A stretch of 64,000 nucleotides of DNA from Bradyrhizobium sp. AZCC 1721 (GCF_036924715.1 NZ_JAZHSB010000001.1:3339001-3403000), one strand, 5' to 3'; counted from the first letter of the stretch, positions 9,512 to 18,532 are shown. Translations and numbers: made by a program. Notes: generated from the sequence alone by a model not told the origin.

Positions 9512-10243
9512 ATGATCACGCTCTATGGCTCCGGGCCCAATTTCGGCCTTCCCGACGCAAGCCCGTTCGTGACCAAGGCCGAGACCTTGCTACGGATGTC
9601 GAAACTGCCGTTCAGAAAAGCGCCGATGAGCTTTTCGAAGGCGCCCAAAGGCAAAATTTCCTACATCGAGGACGACGGCCAATTGCTCGGCGATTCCACG
9701 CTGATCCGCTGGCATCTCGAAAAGAAATACGGCATCGATTTCGACCAGGGCCTCAGCGCTGAGCAGCTCGCCATCTCCTGGGCCTTCGAGAAGATGGCGG
9801 AGGATAATCTCTACTGGGCCAGCGTCTACTTCCGCTGGATGATCGAGGACAATTTCCGCAAAGGTCCGGTCAATTTCTTCAGGGGCGTGCCGGCGCCGGT
9901 CCGGCCGGTCGTGGTTTCGATGGTCCGCCGCCGCCTGCGCAAGACGCTGCACGGCCAGGGAATCGGCCGTCACTCCAAAGACGAGATCACCGCGATCGGG
10001 ATCCGCTCGATCGACGCGATGGCGGCCTATCTCGGCGACAAGCCGTTTTTCATGGGTAGAGAGCCCGCCGGCATCGACGCCACGATGTTCGCCTTCGCGG
10101 TCTGTGCGATTTGTCCGCTGTTCGAGTCGGATTTGCAGCGGGCGGCCGCAAGCCATGCCAACCTGCGGCGCTATGTCGGCCGGATGACCGCGCGATTTTA
10201 TCCGGAACTCAGCGAGATCGCCGGCTGCGGGGCGGCGGCCTGA
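9512..10243 (+). CDS. Glutathione S-transferase family protein, Fax/metaxin-like
   Basis: The 243-residue protein begins MITLYGSGPNFGLPDASPF, the thioredoxin-fold N-terminus seen in the failed-axon-connection/metaxin branch (Tom37-type N domain). It continues with an all-helical GST C-terminal domain including FMGREPAGIDATMFAF. The serine or cysteine that would activate glutathione is not obvious, and PNFGLPDASP replaces the usual CPF/SP active-site stretch. Enzymatic activity is therefore uncertain. It lies 66 bases downstream of purN. The ATG at 9512 was chosen because sequence before it is basic and unlike the family. Confidence 0.82.
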   Translation: MITLYGSGPNFGLPDASPFVTKAETLLRMSKLPFRKAPMSFSKAPKGKISYIEDDGQLLGDSTLIRWHLEKKYGIDFDQGLSAEQLAISWAFEKMAEDNLYWASVYFRWMIEDNFRKGPVNFFRGVPAPVRPVVVSMVRRRLRKTLHGQGIGRHSKDEITAIGIRSIDAMAAYLGDKPFFMGREPAGIDATMFAFAVCAICPLFESDLQRAAASHANLRRYVGRMTARFYPELSEIAGCGAAA

Positions 10244-10266
10244 ATTCCAGGGCTGGGCGCAAACAA

Positions 10267-10290
10267 AATCCCCCGGCGAGGCCGGGGGCA
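10267..10290 (-). terminator. Intrinsic terminator of the cold shock gene
   Basis: CCCCCGGC (10270-10277), loop of three, GCCGGGGG (10281-10288) gives a perfect eight-pair stem. Read on the minus strand it is followed by ATTTTGTTT, a good U-tract, directly after the csp stop. It may also help end the converging GST transcript. Confidence 0.85.
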
Positions 10291-10307
10291 ATTTGCGTCG
10301 ATGAAGT

Positions 10308-10517
10308 CTACGTGACCTTGAGGTTTTCCGCGGACGTCTTGCCGCGGTTTTCGACAAGGTCGTACTCGACGTGCTGGTTCTCGTTGAGAGTGGTGAGCCC
10401 CGCACGCTCGACGGCCGAGATGTGGACGAACACGTCCTTCTCGCCGACCGCCGGCTTGATGAACCCATACCCCTTGGTGGGGTTGAACCACTTGACGCTG
10501 CCCTTGTGCATCGCCAT
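10308..10517 (-). CDS. Cold shock protein, CspA family
   Basis: This 69-residue single OB-fold protein binds single-stranded nucleic acid. GSVKWFNPTKGYGFI contains RNP1-like KGYGFI, and DVFVHISAVE is the RNP2 block. The start at 10517 is fixed by GGAG seven bases upstream; a second in-frame ATG two codons later is also possible. The region upstream is long and free of other genes on this strand, which fits the long untranslated leaders of csp genes. The C-terminal half (YDLVENRGKTSAENLKV) is typical of the alphaproteobacterial forms. Cold inducibility is not shown by the sequence. Confidence 0.95.
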   Translation of the reverse strand: MAMHKGSVKWFNPTKGYGFIKPAVGEKDVFVHISAVERAGLTTLNENQHVEYDLVENRGKTSAENLKVT

Positions 10518-10862
10518 CGCCTGTCTCCAAGTTTGGTCTAGATACAAAAAAGACGCGGCCACGTTTTCCACGTGCCACGCCACAAACGGGCTTCCCGGTA
10601 GCTGCTAGATTTCCTGCTCGCGAAACGCACAGTCGAACGGCCTGAATCCGATTGCGCTTGGGATTGCAACACGAAATTTGGGCGTTCGCAAGGTTCTGGC
10701 GGGCTCCGGTAAATCGTCCTGGTGTCGCGGGCTGTGGCAGCCGAACCACAATCGCGCCTATTCGGCAGTGCGCCGATTGACCGTTTGCGCGAACTAGGGG
10801 CAAATCGTTACGGTTTATCGGCATTTGCGCATTTTTTCGGGCTGGCGCCTTCGCCCTCTGGA
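10518..10862. other. Intergenic region: csp leader and autotransporter promoter area
   Basis: About 345 bases between the divergent cold shock and autotransporter genes. It holds the presumed csp leader. In-frame plus-strand sequence before 10863 could extend the autotransporter gene but would place the signal peptide far from the N-terminus. I see no clear promoter hexamers or RNA gene. Confidence 0.5.
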
Positions 10863-12011
10863 ATGGACTACATGCGCGGCTCACGGCGGCCTTCGCGAGC
10901 ATGGAGAATCGGAACCGGGCGCGCGCTTGCATGTCTGGCCGCGATTGCGTTCGCGCTCATCACCGCCATGTCCGCCGCCCACGCGCAATCGCCGACGTCC
11001 ACGCCAACCCCGACACCCACGCCTTCGCCGACGCCTAGCCCGACTCTGACCATGATCAATTCGACGGTCTCATCAAGCGCGACACTGACCAATCTCGGCA
11101 GCAATTTCCTGGAACGGCTGGGCAGCCAGTCGAGCAATGGTTTCAACCGTCTGCAGCGGACCAATCCGGGCGGGGGCGGCGCCTCCGAGAGCACGGAAGC
11201 GCCGCGCTACCGGACCTGGTTCGAAGGCTACGGGAACTGGACCAAGAACGGCGCGGTCGGCGATTTCGTCGGCGACAGCAGAAAGACCTGGGGCGGCGTG
11301 GCCGGCATTGGCGCGCGCGTGATGTCGGGCGTCAATATCGGCTTCTCGGTCGACCAGAGCCGCTCGGCGATCGATATTCCGCTGGCGCTGCAATCGGCCA
11401 CCATCGACCTGACTCAGCTCGGTTTCACGGCCTCCGTCGACAGCGGGCCGTGGACCTGGGCCAGCGCAGTCGTGCACGGCTTTGGCAACATCAATTCGCG
11501 CCGAGACACGGGGCTCGGGATTGCGACCGCCGGATACAATGCGCGGCTCGACGGCGTGTTGAGCGAGATCAGCTATTACTGGTCCAAGGACCAGGGACGC
11601 GTCGTGCCCAAGGCCGCGTTCGAATATGTCCGCGCGCGGACCGGATCGCTGCAGGAGATCGGCGGCCTCGATCCCGTGGCGGCAACGGGCGCCACCGTGG
11701 AGCGCGCGCGGCTGCTGATCGGCGCGGAGATCGGCCACTACTGGATCTTCGATGGCAAGATTTTCGACCTTTCAGGTTACGGCAAGTTCGTCGACAATGT
11801 CGTGCAGAATTTCTCCGACATCACGGTCACCCTTGGCGCCCAAAGCCTCACGCTGCAGGGCATCGGCGAGAGCCGGTATGGCGCCGACGCCGGCGCCTCG
11901 GCCTCGCTGAGCCTGACCAACACCGCGCGCCTCTACGTCAATTACGACGGAAAATTCCGCGCCGCGATGCAGTCGCACCAAGGCACGCTCGGGCTGGAAT
12001 TGAAATGGTAG
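10863..12011 (+). CDS. Autotransporter-type outer-membrane beta-barrel protein
   Basis: The 382-residue protein has an N-terminal signal peptide with basic residues, a hydrophobic core and an AHA-QS cleavage site near residues 38-40. A threonine/proline/serine repeat linker follows (alternating TP and SP), then a domain of about 280 residues opening with YRTWFEGYGNW. That stretch and GWGG-type turns such as KTWGGVAGIGARV are the autotransporter beta-domain pattern. The C-terminus ends LELKW, an aromatic residue suited to BAM-mediated insertion. There is no room for a normal passenger domain. The start could be 10863 or the ATG at 10872. Confidence 0.82.
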   Translation: MDYMRGSRRPSRAWRIGTGRALACLAAIAFALITAMSAAHAQSPTSTPTPTPTPSPTPSPTLTMINSTVSSSATLTNLGSNFLERLGSQSSNGFNRLQRTNPGGGGASESTEAPRYRTWFEGYGNWTKNGAVGDFVGDSRKTWGGVAGIGARVMSGVNIGFSVDQSRSAIDIPLALQSATIDLTQLGFTASVDSGPWTWASAVVHGFGNINSRRDTGLGIATAGYNARLDGVLSEISYYWSKDQGRVVPKAAFEYVRARTGSLQEIGGLDPVAATGATVERARLLIGAEIGHYWIFDGKIFDLSGYGKFVDNVVQNFSDITVTLGAQSLTLQGIGESRYGADAGASASLSLTNTARLYVNYDGKFRAAMQSHQGTLGLELKW

Positions 12012-12115
12012 CGAGCTGTACTAGTTCGGCCCACCGCGCCATGCACGGCCGGGCCCGCCACTCGGGCGGCGGCTCGGATATTTCGCGCTCGTTCAAGTGA
12101 TGACGATTACGATTG

Positions 12116-12511
12116 TCACATGTCAGGCTCTATCGGCTTATCGATCGCCTCGCCGCTCTCGGCCCAGTCCTTGAAGGCGCCGAGATTGTAGACATTGGGG
12201 TACCCCATATCCTTGAGCACCTTGCCGCCAAGCGCGGATCGTCCGCCGGACGCGCAATAGAGGATGACCGTCTTGTCCTTGGCAAAACTCTTGTCGTGGT
12301 AGGGCGTCTCGGGATCGGCGCGGAACTCCAGCATGCCGCGGGAGACATGGATGGCTCCTGCGACCTTGCCGCTCTTCTCCACTTCCGGCGCGTCACGCAC
12401 ATCGACGACGAGGGTGTTTCCTTTCGCAATCATTTCCTTGGCCTGCGCGGGCGTGATGCGCGGCACCGCTGCGTTGGCGGCTTCCATCATCTGTTTGACG
12501 CTGGTGGTCAT
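12116..12511 (-). CDS. Rhodanese-like sulfurtransferase domain protein
   Basis: The single-domain rhodanese has 131 residues. The active-site loop is CASGGRS with Cys86, and VVDVRDAPEVEKSG matches the conserved DxR region before it. Such proteins carry persulfide sulfur or act as sulfur-relay partners; the partner here is unknown. The start is decided by the ribosome binding site: GAGGAG abuts an ATG at 12517 (no spacing) but lies six bases before the ATG at 12511, giving MTTSVKQMME. It is 53 bases downstream of the CMD-family gene on the same strand and may share its transcript. Confidence 0.88.
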   Translation of the reverse strand: MTTSVKQMMEAANAAVPRITPAQAKEMIAKGNTLVVDVRDAPEVEKSGKVAGAIHVSRGMLEFRADPETPYHDKSFAKDKTVILYCASGGRSALGGKVLKDMGYPNVYNLGAFKDWAESGEAIDKPIEPDM

Positions 12512-12564
12512 AGTCATCTCCTCTTATGCTCGGTTGAAAGTCCTGGGTTGAAAAAATCTCTTCA

Positions 12565-13149
12565 TCAGATTGCTCGACCGACCGTCATCGCCTTGCGAAA
12601 ATCGGCGTCTGCGTCGATGAAGGCCGGCTCCGGGCCGGCGCCGACCGCATCGAAAAACCGCGCGACGAAACAGCGGAACGCGGCGCAGAGCGCGATGTCG
12701 CAGATCTGGACGTCGGTGAAGCCCACCGCCCGCAGCCGCTCGATGTCTTTCGCCGTCACGCGGGACGCGTCGCTTGCGATCGTCTCGGCATAGCGCAGCA
12801 TTTCGACGTCCCGTTCGCTTAGTCGCGCCGAGGCGAAGTTGCGTCGCACGGCCATAACCGCTTCCTTCGAGCCGAGGTCAGCGAGAAGCTGCTTGCCGTA
12901 CACGTGCGAGCAGTAGGTGGACGGCACCTGCTTTGCTGCGACGAATGTGATCAGCCGCCAGTCGCGCGGACTTAGCGAGAAGCCGGTGCGGATCTTGTCG
13001 GCGAACTCCTGGTAGATCGGCAGAAGATCCGGCCGCGCGGTCCAGCAGCGCGTCGCGGACATTACGAAGCCGCTCTGGGCTTTCTGCGCCGTGTAGAGCT
13101 CGGCGATGCGGCCTGTCGCCTCAGTTTCGTCAACCGTCTTGAGAAACAT
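12565..13149 (-). CDS. Carboxymuconolactone decarboxylase / AhpD-like family protein
   Basis: The 194-residue helical protein belongs to the CMD superfamily. The AhpD core would read C-x-x-C-x-x-x-H; here it is YCSHVYGKQL, with Cys80 and His82 but no second cysteine, so classical thiol peroxidase chemistry through a CXXC pair is not possible. The start at 13149 has GGAG seven bases upstream. It is divergent from an AraC-family regulator, and a rhodanese gene follows it, so a peroxide- or sulfur-stress role is conceivable but inferred only from context. Confidence 0.8.
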   Translation of the reverse strand: MFLKTVDETEATGRIAELYTAQKAQSGFVMSATRCWTARPDLLPIYQEFADKIRTGFSLSPRDWRLITFVAAKQVPSTYCSHVYGKQLLADLGSKEAVMAVRRNFASARLSERDVEMLRYAETIASDASRVTAKDIERLRAVGFTDVQICDIALCAAFRCFVARFFDAVGAGPEPAFIDADADFRKAMTVGRAI

Positions 13150-13385
13150 CCAAAATCTCCGTTCGTGAAACAATTTCCGCGGCCAGTGTCGCATAAAATC
13201 CGGCCGGTTCTGCCACGACGGACCGGCTATGGCCCGATCGACCGCATCGGGCGGGCCGGGAAAGCTCGCTTCAACCGAACCGGACGGTGAACTAAGGCCG
13301 GGCCAGCGTTGACACAATGATCGGGGCGCTCAGATTCTTTGCCGAGACGCCACGCACCGTTTAGTGATCCAGCCCTGGAGGCCAA

Positions 13386-14417
13386 ATGGACGTTTTGTCC
13401 GAGGTTCTGCGCGTCATCCGTGTGTCGGGCGCCATTCATTTCAATGCCGAGTTTACGCGGCCATGGTCGGTCGTGACCTCCCCACCGGACTTGCTGGCTT
13501 CGCGGTTGATGCCGGGCGCGGAAGCGATCACGCTGTTTCATCTGGCAATGAACGCCGGCTGCTGGATCACATGCGGCAAGCTCGAACCGATCAGGATTGA
13601 GGCCGGCGACGTTCTGGTGTTTCCGCGCGGCGATCAGCACGTCATGACCAGCGACCCGGGGCTTGCTCCCGTCACGATTGCCAGCATCTTCCCCAAGGCG
13701 TCGGCCGAGCAGATCACCTGGGTGAAGCATGGCGGGGGCGGGGAGGAGACGCGCTTTGTTTGCGGCTACCTGCATTCCGACCAACGGTTCGGGCCGCTGC
13801 TCGATGCGATGCCGGCATTCATTTGCGTCCGCCTGCGCAATGGCAAGGTCATCCTCGACGCATTTTCTGATACCGCGCGCTATGCGGAGCCGGTCACGCT
13901 CGATCAGGAGGCCGGCTGGTGGCAGGCTGCGACCGGTCAGCTCATCGCCGAAGCGATGCGGCCAGGTCCCGGAAACCGCGCCATGCTCGCGCGCTTGTCC
14001 GAGCTGCTCTTCATGGAGGTGGTGCGCTGGCAGCTGATCCATGTCGCCGAGGGGCGTCGCGGCTGGCTGGCGGGCCTCAACGATCCCCATGTCGGCCGGG
14101 CGCTGACGCTGCTTCACGCCGAGCCGGCGCGGCCCTGGACCGTCGAGGAACTGGCAGACCGCGCGGCGATCTCGCGCGCCGCGCTGGGCAAGCGCTTCGT
14201 CGAGCTGGTCGGCGAGGCGCCGATGACGTATCTGGCCGGATGGCGGATGCACCTCGCCAGGCGACTGCTTCGCGATAGCAGCCTCAGCCTTGCCGAGATC
14301 GCTTCCCGTGTCGGCTACGAATCCGAAGCCGCCTTCAATCGCGCCTTCAGCCGCCTCGTCGGCGCGCCTCCCGGCACATGGCGGCAGAGCAAGGGGCTGT
14401 CGCAGGTCGGTGCATGA
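13386..14417 (+). CDS. AraC family transcriptional regulator with cupin-type sensor domain
   Basis: The protein has 343 residues. The N-terminal half has the cupin-like pattern of AraC sensor domains (for example RIEAGDVLVFPRGDQHVM around residues 75-90). The C-terminal 100 residues contain two helix-turn-helix motifs: WTVEELADRAAISRAALGKRF and LAEIASRVGYESEAAFNRAFS, followed by GAPPGTWR. It is transcribed away from the CMD-family gene across a 236-base gap, and the usual expectation is that it controls that gene, possibly with the rhodanese. The inducer cannot be inferred. Confidence 0.88.
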   Translation: MDVLSEVLRVIRVSGAIHFNAEFTRPWSVVTSPPDLLASRLMPGAEAITLFHLAMNAGCWITCGKLEPIRIEAGDVLVFPRGDQHVMTSDPGLAPVTIASIFPKASAEQITWVKHGGGGEETRFVCGYLHSDQRFGPLLDAMPAFICVRLRNGKVILDAFSDTARYAEPVTLDQEAGWWQAATGQLIAEAMRPGPGNRAMLARLSELLFMEVVRWQLIHVAEGRRGWLAGLNDPHVGRALTLLHAEPARPWTVEELADRAAISRAALGKRFVELVGEAPMTYLAGWRMHLARRLLRDSSLSLAEIASRVGYESEAAFNRAFSRLVGAPPGTWRQSKGLSQVGA

Positions 14418-14586
14418 GGCGGCTGTGCCGCGATTCGATCGAAGGATGGCGCGGTGCGCAGCCGCAGAAGTGCGGTCTCGGAATCTCGATGCCGATCGTG
14501 ACGCCGGTCGACGCTTCGGATCGGGAAGCCGCCCACCCGGCGGCCTACTTGAGCAGCATCCGGGAAACGTTCTCGGAAGTTGTTAC

Positions 14587-15735
14587 TCACGTCCGATCGA
14601 CCCGGACGACCCTGCCTTTTTCGATCGCAAGCGCCAGTCTGCCGTGCTTCAGTGCCAGCGCCGCTTCGCCGAACAATTCGCGGCGCCAGCCGTGGAGGGC
14701 AGCGACGTCGGCGTGGTCGTCGGCGGCGATCTGGTCGAGATCGTCGACGGTCGCGATCACCTTGCTGGCGACGGCGTGGCGCTCCGACGTCATCCGCAGC
14801 AGCACTTTCAGGAGCTCGACGGTCGCGGCGCCATTCGAACCGCCGCGCGGTTTTTCGATCTTCGGCAAGGTGGCGTGATCGCGGGCGAGGCCGCGCTGCA
14901 CGGCGGCGATGATGTCGCTGCCCCATTTGGAGCGGTCAAAGCCCTTCGGCAACGAGCGCAGGCCGGCAAGGCGCTCGAGCGAGGTCGGGGCGTGGGTGGC
15001 GATGTCGCCGACTGCATCGTCCTTCAGCACGCGTGAGCGCGGCACGTCGCGGCTTTGCGCTTCCTGCTCGCGCCAGGCCGCGACTTCCATCAGCACGGCA
15101 AGCTCTTTCGGCTTCCGCACCCGTGTCTTCAGCCGCTCCCAGGCGCGCTCGGGGTGGAAATCGTAGGTCCTTGGCGAGGTCAGGACTTCCATCTCCTCGC
15201 TGACCCAGTCGCTGCGGCCGCGCTTCTTCAGGTCGGCATCGAGGGCGGCAAAGACGTCGCGCAAATGAGTGACGTCGGAGATCGCGTAATGCATCTGCTC
15301 CGGCGTCAGCGGCCGGCGCGACCAGTCGGTGAAGCGATGGGTCTTGTCCGGCCGGTGACCGGTGACGCGCTCGACGAGCTGGTCATAGGCGATGCTGTCG
15401 CCATAGCCCAGCACCATCGCCGCGACCTGCGTATCGAAGATCGGGTGCGGAATGGTGCCGGACTGGTGCCAGACGATCTCGATGTCCTGGCGGGCGGCGT
15501 GAAACACCTTCAGCACCGCCTCGTTGCCCATCAGGTCGAAGAACGGCTTGAGGTCGATGCCGGGCGCCAGCGTGTCGATCACGACGGCTTCGTCCGCGCT
15601 TGCCATCTGCACGACGCAGAGCAGGGGGTAGTACGTCGTTTCCCGCAGGAACTCGGTATCGACTGTGATGACCTTGTGTTGGGCGAGCCGGGAGCAGGCG
15701 GCGGCGAGGTCGGAAGTGGTGGTAATCAGATCCAT
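14587..15735 (-). CDS. rnd: Ribonuclease D
   Basis: RNase D is a 3'-5' exoribonuclease that trims tRNA and other small RNA ends. The 382 residues contain the three exonuclease motifs: [13 protein letters not shown] (Exo I, with D and E), [11 protein letters not shown] plus [11 protein letters not shown] (Exo II) and YAISDVTHL (Exo III, tyrosine and aspartate). An HRDC domain follows from about residue 210. The ATG at 15735 gives [14 protein letters not shown], the usual N-terminus. In many relatives rnd lies near aspS, as here with selO between them. Confidence 0.94.
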   Translation of the reverse strand: MDLITTTSDLAAACSRLAQHKVITVDTEFLRETTYYPLLCVVQMASADEAVVIDTLAPGIDLKPFFDLMGNEAVLKVFHAARQDIEIVWHQSGTIPHPIFDTQVAAMVLGYGDSIAYDQLVERVTGHRPDKTHRFTDWSRRPLTPEQMHYAISDVTHLRDVFAALDADLKKRGRSDWVSEEMEVLTSPRTYDFHPERAWERLKTRVRKPKELAVLMEVAAWREQEAQSRDVPRSRVLKDDAVGDIATHAPTSLERLAGLRSLPKGFDRSKWGSDIIAAVQRGLARDHATLPKIEKPRGGSNGAATVELLKVLLRMTSERHAVASKVIATVDDLDQIAADDHADVAALHGWRRELFGEAALALKHGRLALAIEKGRVVRVDRT

Positions 15736-15869
15736 GAACAATCCATGACGCGTCGGACAGGCGTTCTGCCGAAAACGCTGATATGTCAAGGGTGTCGCGG
15801 AGGATTTGAGCCTTGCATTTGAGCCTGAGCACGGCTTTTTTGCGTCGGCTTGAGGGCCGGACCCAGAAC

Positions 15870-15967
15870 GTCATCGCCTGGCTTGACCGGGCGACCCAGT
15901 ATCCCAGAGACGCTGGTGATTAATCGAGAGGCCGCGGCGTCCTGGATACCCGCCTTCGCGGTATGAC
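15870..15967. repeat. Imperfect dispersed extragenic repeat
   Basis: The element runs from GTCATCGCCTGGCTTGACC to GCGGTATGAC. Its ends (GTCAT and ATGAC) are inverted, and CCCAGTATCC on the left pairs loosely with CTGGATACC on the right. From memory it resembles a repeat found many times between Bradyrhizobium genes. Not coding. Confidence 0.5.
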
Positions 15968-15981
15968 GGTGCTGAAGTCGA

Positions 15982-16092
15982 TCACTCGTAGCGCACGTGC
16001 CGCGGCCAGCGCCGGCCGGACGGGATCGCGAGCACGATGAGGCAGAGCGCAATCAGCACCATTCCCATGAATTCGAAAGCAAAGGCGTCCAC
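15982..16092 (-). CDS. Short single-span membrane protein (36 residues)
   Basis: A GTG codon at 16092 follows AGGGGAG at a spacing of seven bases, a near-ideal ribosome binding site. The 36 codons end in TGA. The product has a short acidic N-terminus (DAFAFEF), one hydrophobic helix (MGMVLIALCLIVLAIP, residues 9-24) and a basic tail (GRRWPRHVRYE). This is the layout of a small inner-membrane protein with its C-terminus in the cytoplasm by the positive-inside rule. It is too short for ordinary gene callers. Function unknown; no neighbour on the same strand is close enough to suggest an operon. Confidence 0.65.
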   Translation of the reverse strand: MDAFAFEFMGMVLIALCLIVLAIPSGRRWPRHVRYE

Positions 16093-16329
16093 GGCAATTC
16101 TCCCCTGATAAACCGATAGAATTGTGGGGAGCGCGTTGACCGTTTCTTAATTTTTGGAACCGGGAGTGGCCGCGCGTGCGCGGATGGTGGATGGGCGCTT
16201 AAGGATCGCGGTTAACGGGCGGGTGCGGCGCGAGGGGTACACGCTTCCAACTCCCACCAACGTTACATCTTCTCAACCTCTCGGCGCGCAGATTGCCGAC
16301 CGCACGCTGGTGGACCAAGAGAACCTAAC

Positions 16330-17043
16330 ATGAAATGGCTTGGAATTGCCTTTGCCCTGATTCTCGGCGCTCTGGTGCTGTACGACATATCGTACCCCAG
16401 CCTGACGCTGCGATACCGTTTGGTGCTTGAGGCCGAGGTTGATGGCGAACCCAAGATTGGATCGAGCGTCGTCGAAGTCACCTACAGCAAGCAATCCAGA
16501 TTCGCTGGTCAGAGTGATCTTGCAGGCAGTTACCGAGGGGAGGCCGTCGTCCTCGATCTCGGATCGCGCGGGACGCTGTTTGCGCTGCTGAACGCCGGCT
16601 CCGACAGTCGGTCGATGCCGGAGTCGATCATTCTGCGCGCGTTCAATTTCGACGGTGGCGCATTTCCCGGCCCCACGGTGGACGAGGGACTCAAAAAGCT
16701 TCGGCAATTGCCCGGCAAGCGCGAACTGCCGTTGACAAGCCTTCCGATGCTGGTTCGCTTTCGCGATCTCAACGATCCGATGACGGTAGAAAAAGTCGAT
16801 CCGCTCGACATCAGCAAGAGCTTCGGCGGTGGCGCAAGGCTGGTGCGTGCCACACTCGAAATCGTGCCTGTAGGAATTTGGCCGCTCAATTCGTTCGGCA
16901 TGACCGGCGAGCCGATAACGACGGGAGTCGAGAAGAGGCTCCCTTGGTTGATCGGGATGACGAGCAACATCGACGGGACGTCATCTACCTCGAGCACTGT
17001 CTTATCGAACGTGCTGCATGTGGGTGACTTCAAAGGGAGGTAG
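16330..17043 (+). CDS. Hypothetical membrane-anchored protein
   Basis: The 237-residue protein begins with a hydrophobic segment (LGIAFALILGALVLY, residues 4-18) that is either a membrane anchor or an uncleaved signal. The rest is soluble, beta-rich and without a motif I recognise; a glycine- and serine-rich stretch (NIDGTSSTSSTV) lies near the end. Features such as GEAVVLDLGSRGTLFALL look like a folded extracytoplasmic domain. It converges on selO with 16 bases between stops. Function unknown. G+C and codon use appear a little lower than in neighbouring genes, so acquisition by transfer is possible. Confidence 0.75.
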   Translation: MKWLGIAFALILGALVLYDISYPSLTLRYRLVLEAEVDGEPKIGSSVVEVTYSKQSRFAGQSDLAGSYRGEAVVLDLGSRGTLFALLNAGSDSRSMPESIILRAFNFDGGAFPGPTVDEGLKKLRQLPGKRELPLTSLPMLVRFRDLNDPMTVEKVDPLDISKSFGGGARLVRATLEIVPVGIWPLNSFGMTGEPITTGVEKRLPWLIGMTSNIDGTSSTSSTVLSNVLHVGDFKGR

Positions 17044-17059
17044 ATCACCTATCGCGACG

Positions 17060-18532
17060 TCACGTCCCGCAAAACGTCCGCAGCACGCGCTGGTCGGGGA
17101 GCGGCGGCTCTGTGTAGGCCGCGAACTCCGGCTGATCCTCATACGGCTTCGACAGCACCGTCAGCAATTCCTCGAACGGCGCGTAGTCGTTGTTCACGGC
17201 CGCTGCGATCACGGCTTCGACGCGGTGGTTGCGTGCGATGAAAGCCGGATTCACCGCGCGCATCGCGGCCTGCCGTTCGGCGGCGGATTGCGGTTCGTCG
17301 GCGAGGCGCTGGCGCCAGCGTGCGGCCCACTCGTCGTAAGCGGCGGGATCGGTGAACTGATCGCGAACCTTGTTCTCGGCGGGATCGCCGGCGGCATCGG
17401 TGAGGCGTCGGAAGGTGAGGGTGAAATCGGCCGTGTTCTTCGCCATGGCGTCGAGCAGATCCTGGATCAAAGCTTCGTCGCCGTCGCGTTCGGTGAACAG
17501 GCCGATCTTTTTGCGCAGTCCGGCCTGATAGGTGGCAGTGAATTTCTCTGCGAATTCGCCGAGGATGAACTGCGCCTGTTCGATCGCCTTGTCCTGGTCG
17601 TCGGAGAACAGCCGCAGCAGGCATTCGGCGAGCCGCGTCAGATTCCACAGCGCGATGCGCGGCTGGTTGGCATAGGCGTAGCGACCCATCTCGTCGATCG
17701 ACGAGAACACCTGCGCGGGGTTGTATTCGTCCATGAAGGCGCAGGGGCCGTAGTCGATGGTCTCGCCGGAGATCGAAGTGTTATCGGTGTTCATCACGCC
17801 ATGGATGAAGCCGACCAGAAGCCAGCGCGCGACGAGATCGGCCTGGCGGGCGACGACGGCTTCGAGCAACGCATGATAGGGACGCTCGGCCTTCGCGACA
17901 TCGGGATAGTGCCGCGCGATGACGTGGTCGGCGAGCGCCCGCACGCCCTCAGTGTCGCCGCGCGCAGCGAAAAACTGGAAGGTGCCGACACGGACATGGC
18001 TTGCGGCGACACGCGTGAGCACCGCGCCGGGCAGCATGGTCTCGCGCATCACGCCCTCGCCAGTGACGACGGCGGCGAGCGAACGGGTGGTGGGGATGCC
18101 GAGCGCAAACATCGCCTCACTGACGATGTATTCGCGCAAGACCGGCCCAAGCGCGGCGCGGCCGTCACCCCGGCGCGAAAATGGCGTAGGCCCGCTGCCC
18201 TTGAGCTGGATGTCGCGGCGGACGCCGTCCTTGTCGATGACCTCGCCGAGCAGGATGGCGCGGCCATCGCCGAGCTGGGGCACGAACTGGCCGAACTGGT
18301 GGCCGGCATAGACCATCGCGATCGGATCGGCGCCCTCAGGCACGCGCTTTCCGGCGAGGATTTCCGCGCCTTCCGAGCTCTCCAGCACATCTGGATCGAG
18401 GCCGAGCTGGATAGCCAACGCCCGGTTCAGCTTGATCAGCCTCGGGGCGGCGACCGGGGTAGGGGCCACACGGGCGAAAAAATTCGCCGGCAACGCCGAA
18501 TAGGTGTTCTGGAACGGGAAATGAATGGTCAT
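17060..18532 (-). CDS. selO: Protein adenylyltransferase SelO (YdiU family)
   Basis: SelO is a pseudokinase-fold enzyme that transfers AMP to proteins. The 490 residues carry GDGRAILLGEV, the lysine block QLKGSGPTPFSRRGDGRAALGP-type signature around residues 109-130 (Lys111), and HGVMNTDNTSISGETIDYGP, where Asp250/Asn251 and Asp260 correspond to the catalytic and metal-binding residues. The protein ends RTFCGT, with cysteine at the place where eukaryotic SelO has selenocysteine. Length is normal. In other bacteria the enzyme is linked to redox stress; nothing here shows its regulation. Confidence 0.94.
   Translation of the reverse strand: MTIHFPFQNTYSALPANFFARVAPTPVAAPRLIKLNRALAIQLGLDPDVLESSEGAEILAGKRVPEGADPIAMVYAGHQFGQFVPQLGDGRAILLGEVIDKDGVRRDIQLKGSGPTPFSRRGDGRAALGPVLREYIVSEAMFALGIPTTRSLAAVVTGEGVMRETMLPGAVLTRVAASHVRVGTFQFFAARGDTEGVRALADHVIARHYPDVAKAERPYHALLEAVVARQADLVARWLLVGFIHGVMNTDNTSISGETIDYGPCAFMDEYNPAQVFSSIDEMGRYAYANQPRIALWNLTRLAECLLRLFSDDQDKAIEQAQFILGEFAEKFTATYQAGLRKKIGLFTERDGDEALIQDLLDAMAKNTADFTLTFRRLTDAAGDPAENKVRDQFTDPAAYDEWAARWRQRLADEPQSAAERQAAMRAVNPAFIARNHRVEAVIAAAVNNDYAPFEELLTVLSKPYEDQPEFAAYTEPPLPDQRVLRTFCGT

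Larger units (their letters stand above)
15736..16329. other. Intergenic region with a repeat and a short gene
   Basis: Nearly 600 bases between rnd and the gene at 16330. It holds an imperfect extragenic repeat (15870-15967) and a short minus-strand gene (15982-16092), both listed separately. The part from 16100 to 16329 shows no further gene; it may carry the promoters of the two flanking genes. Confidence 0.6.

Noticed and set aside
15786-16052. 88-codon minus-strand frame after rnd
   Set aside because: It crosses the extragenic repeat and overlaps the better-supported short membrane gene in another frame.
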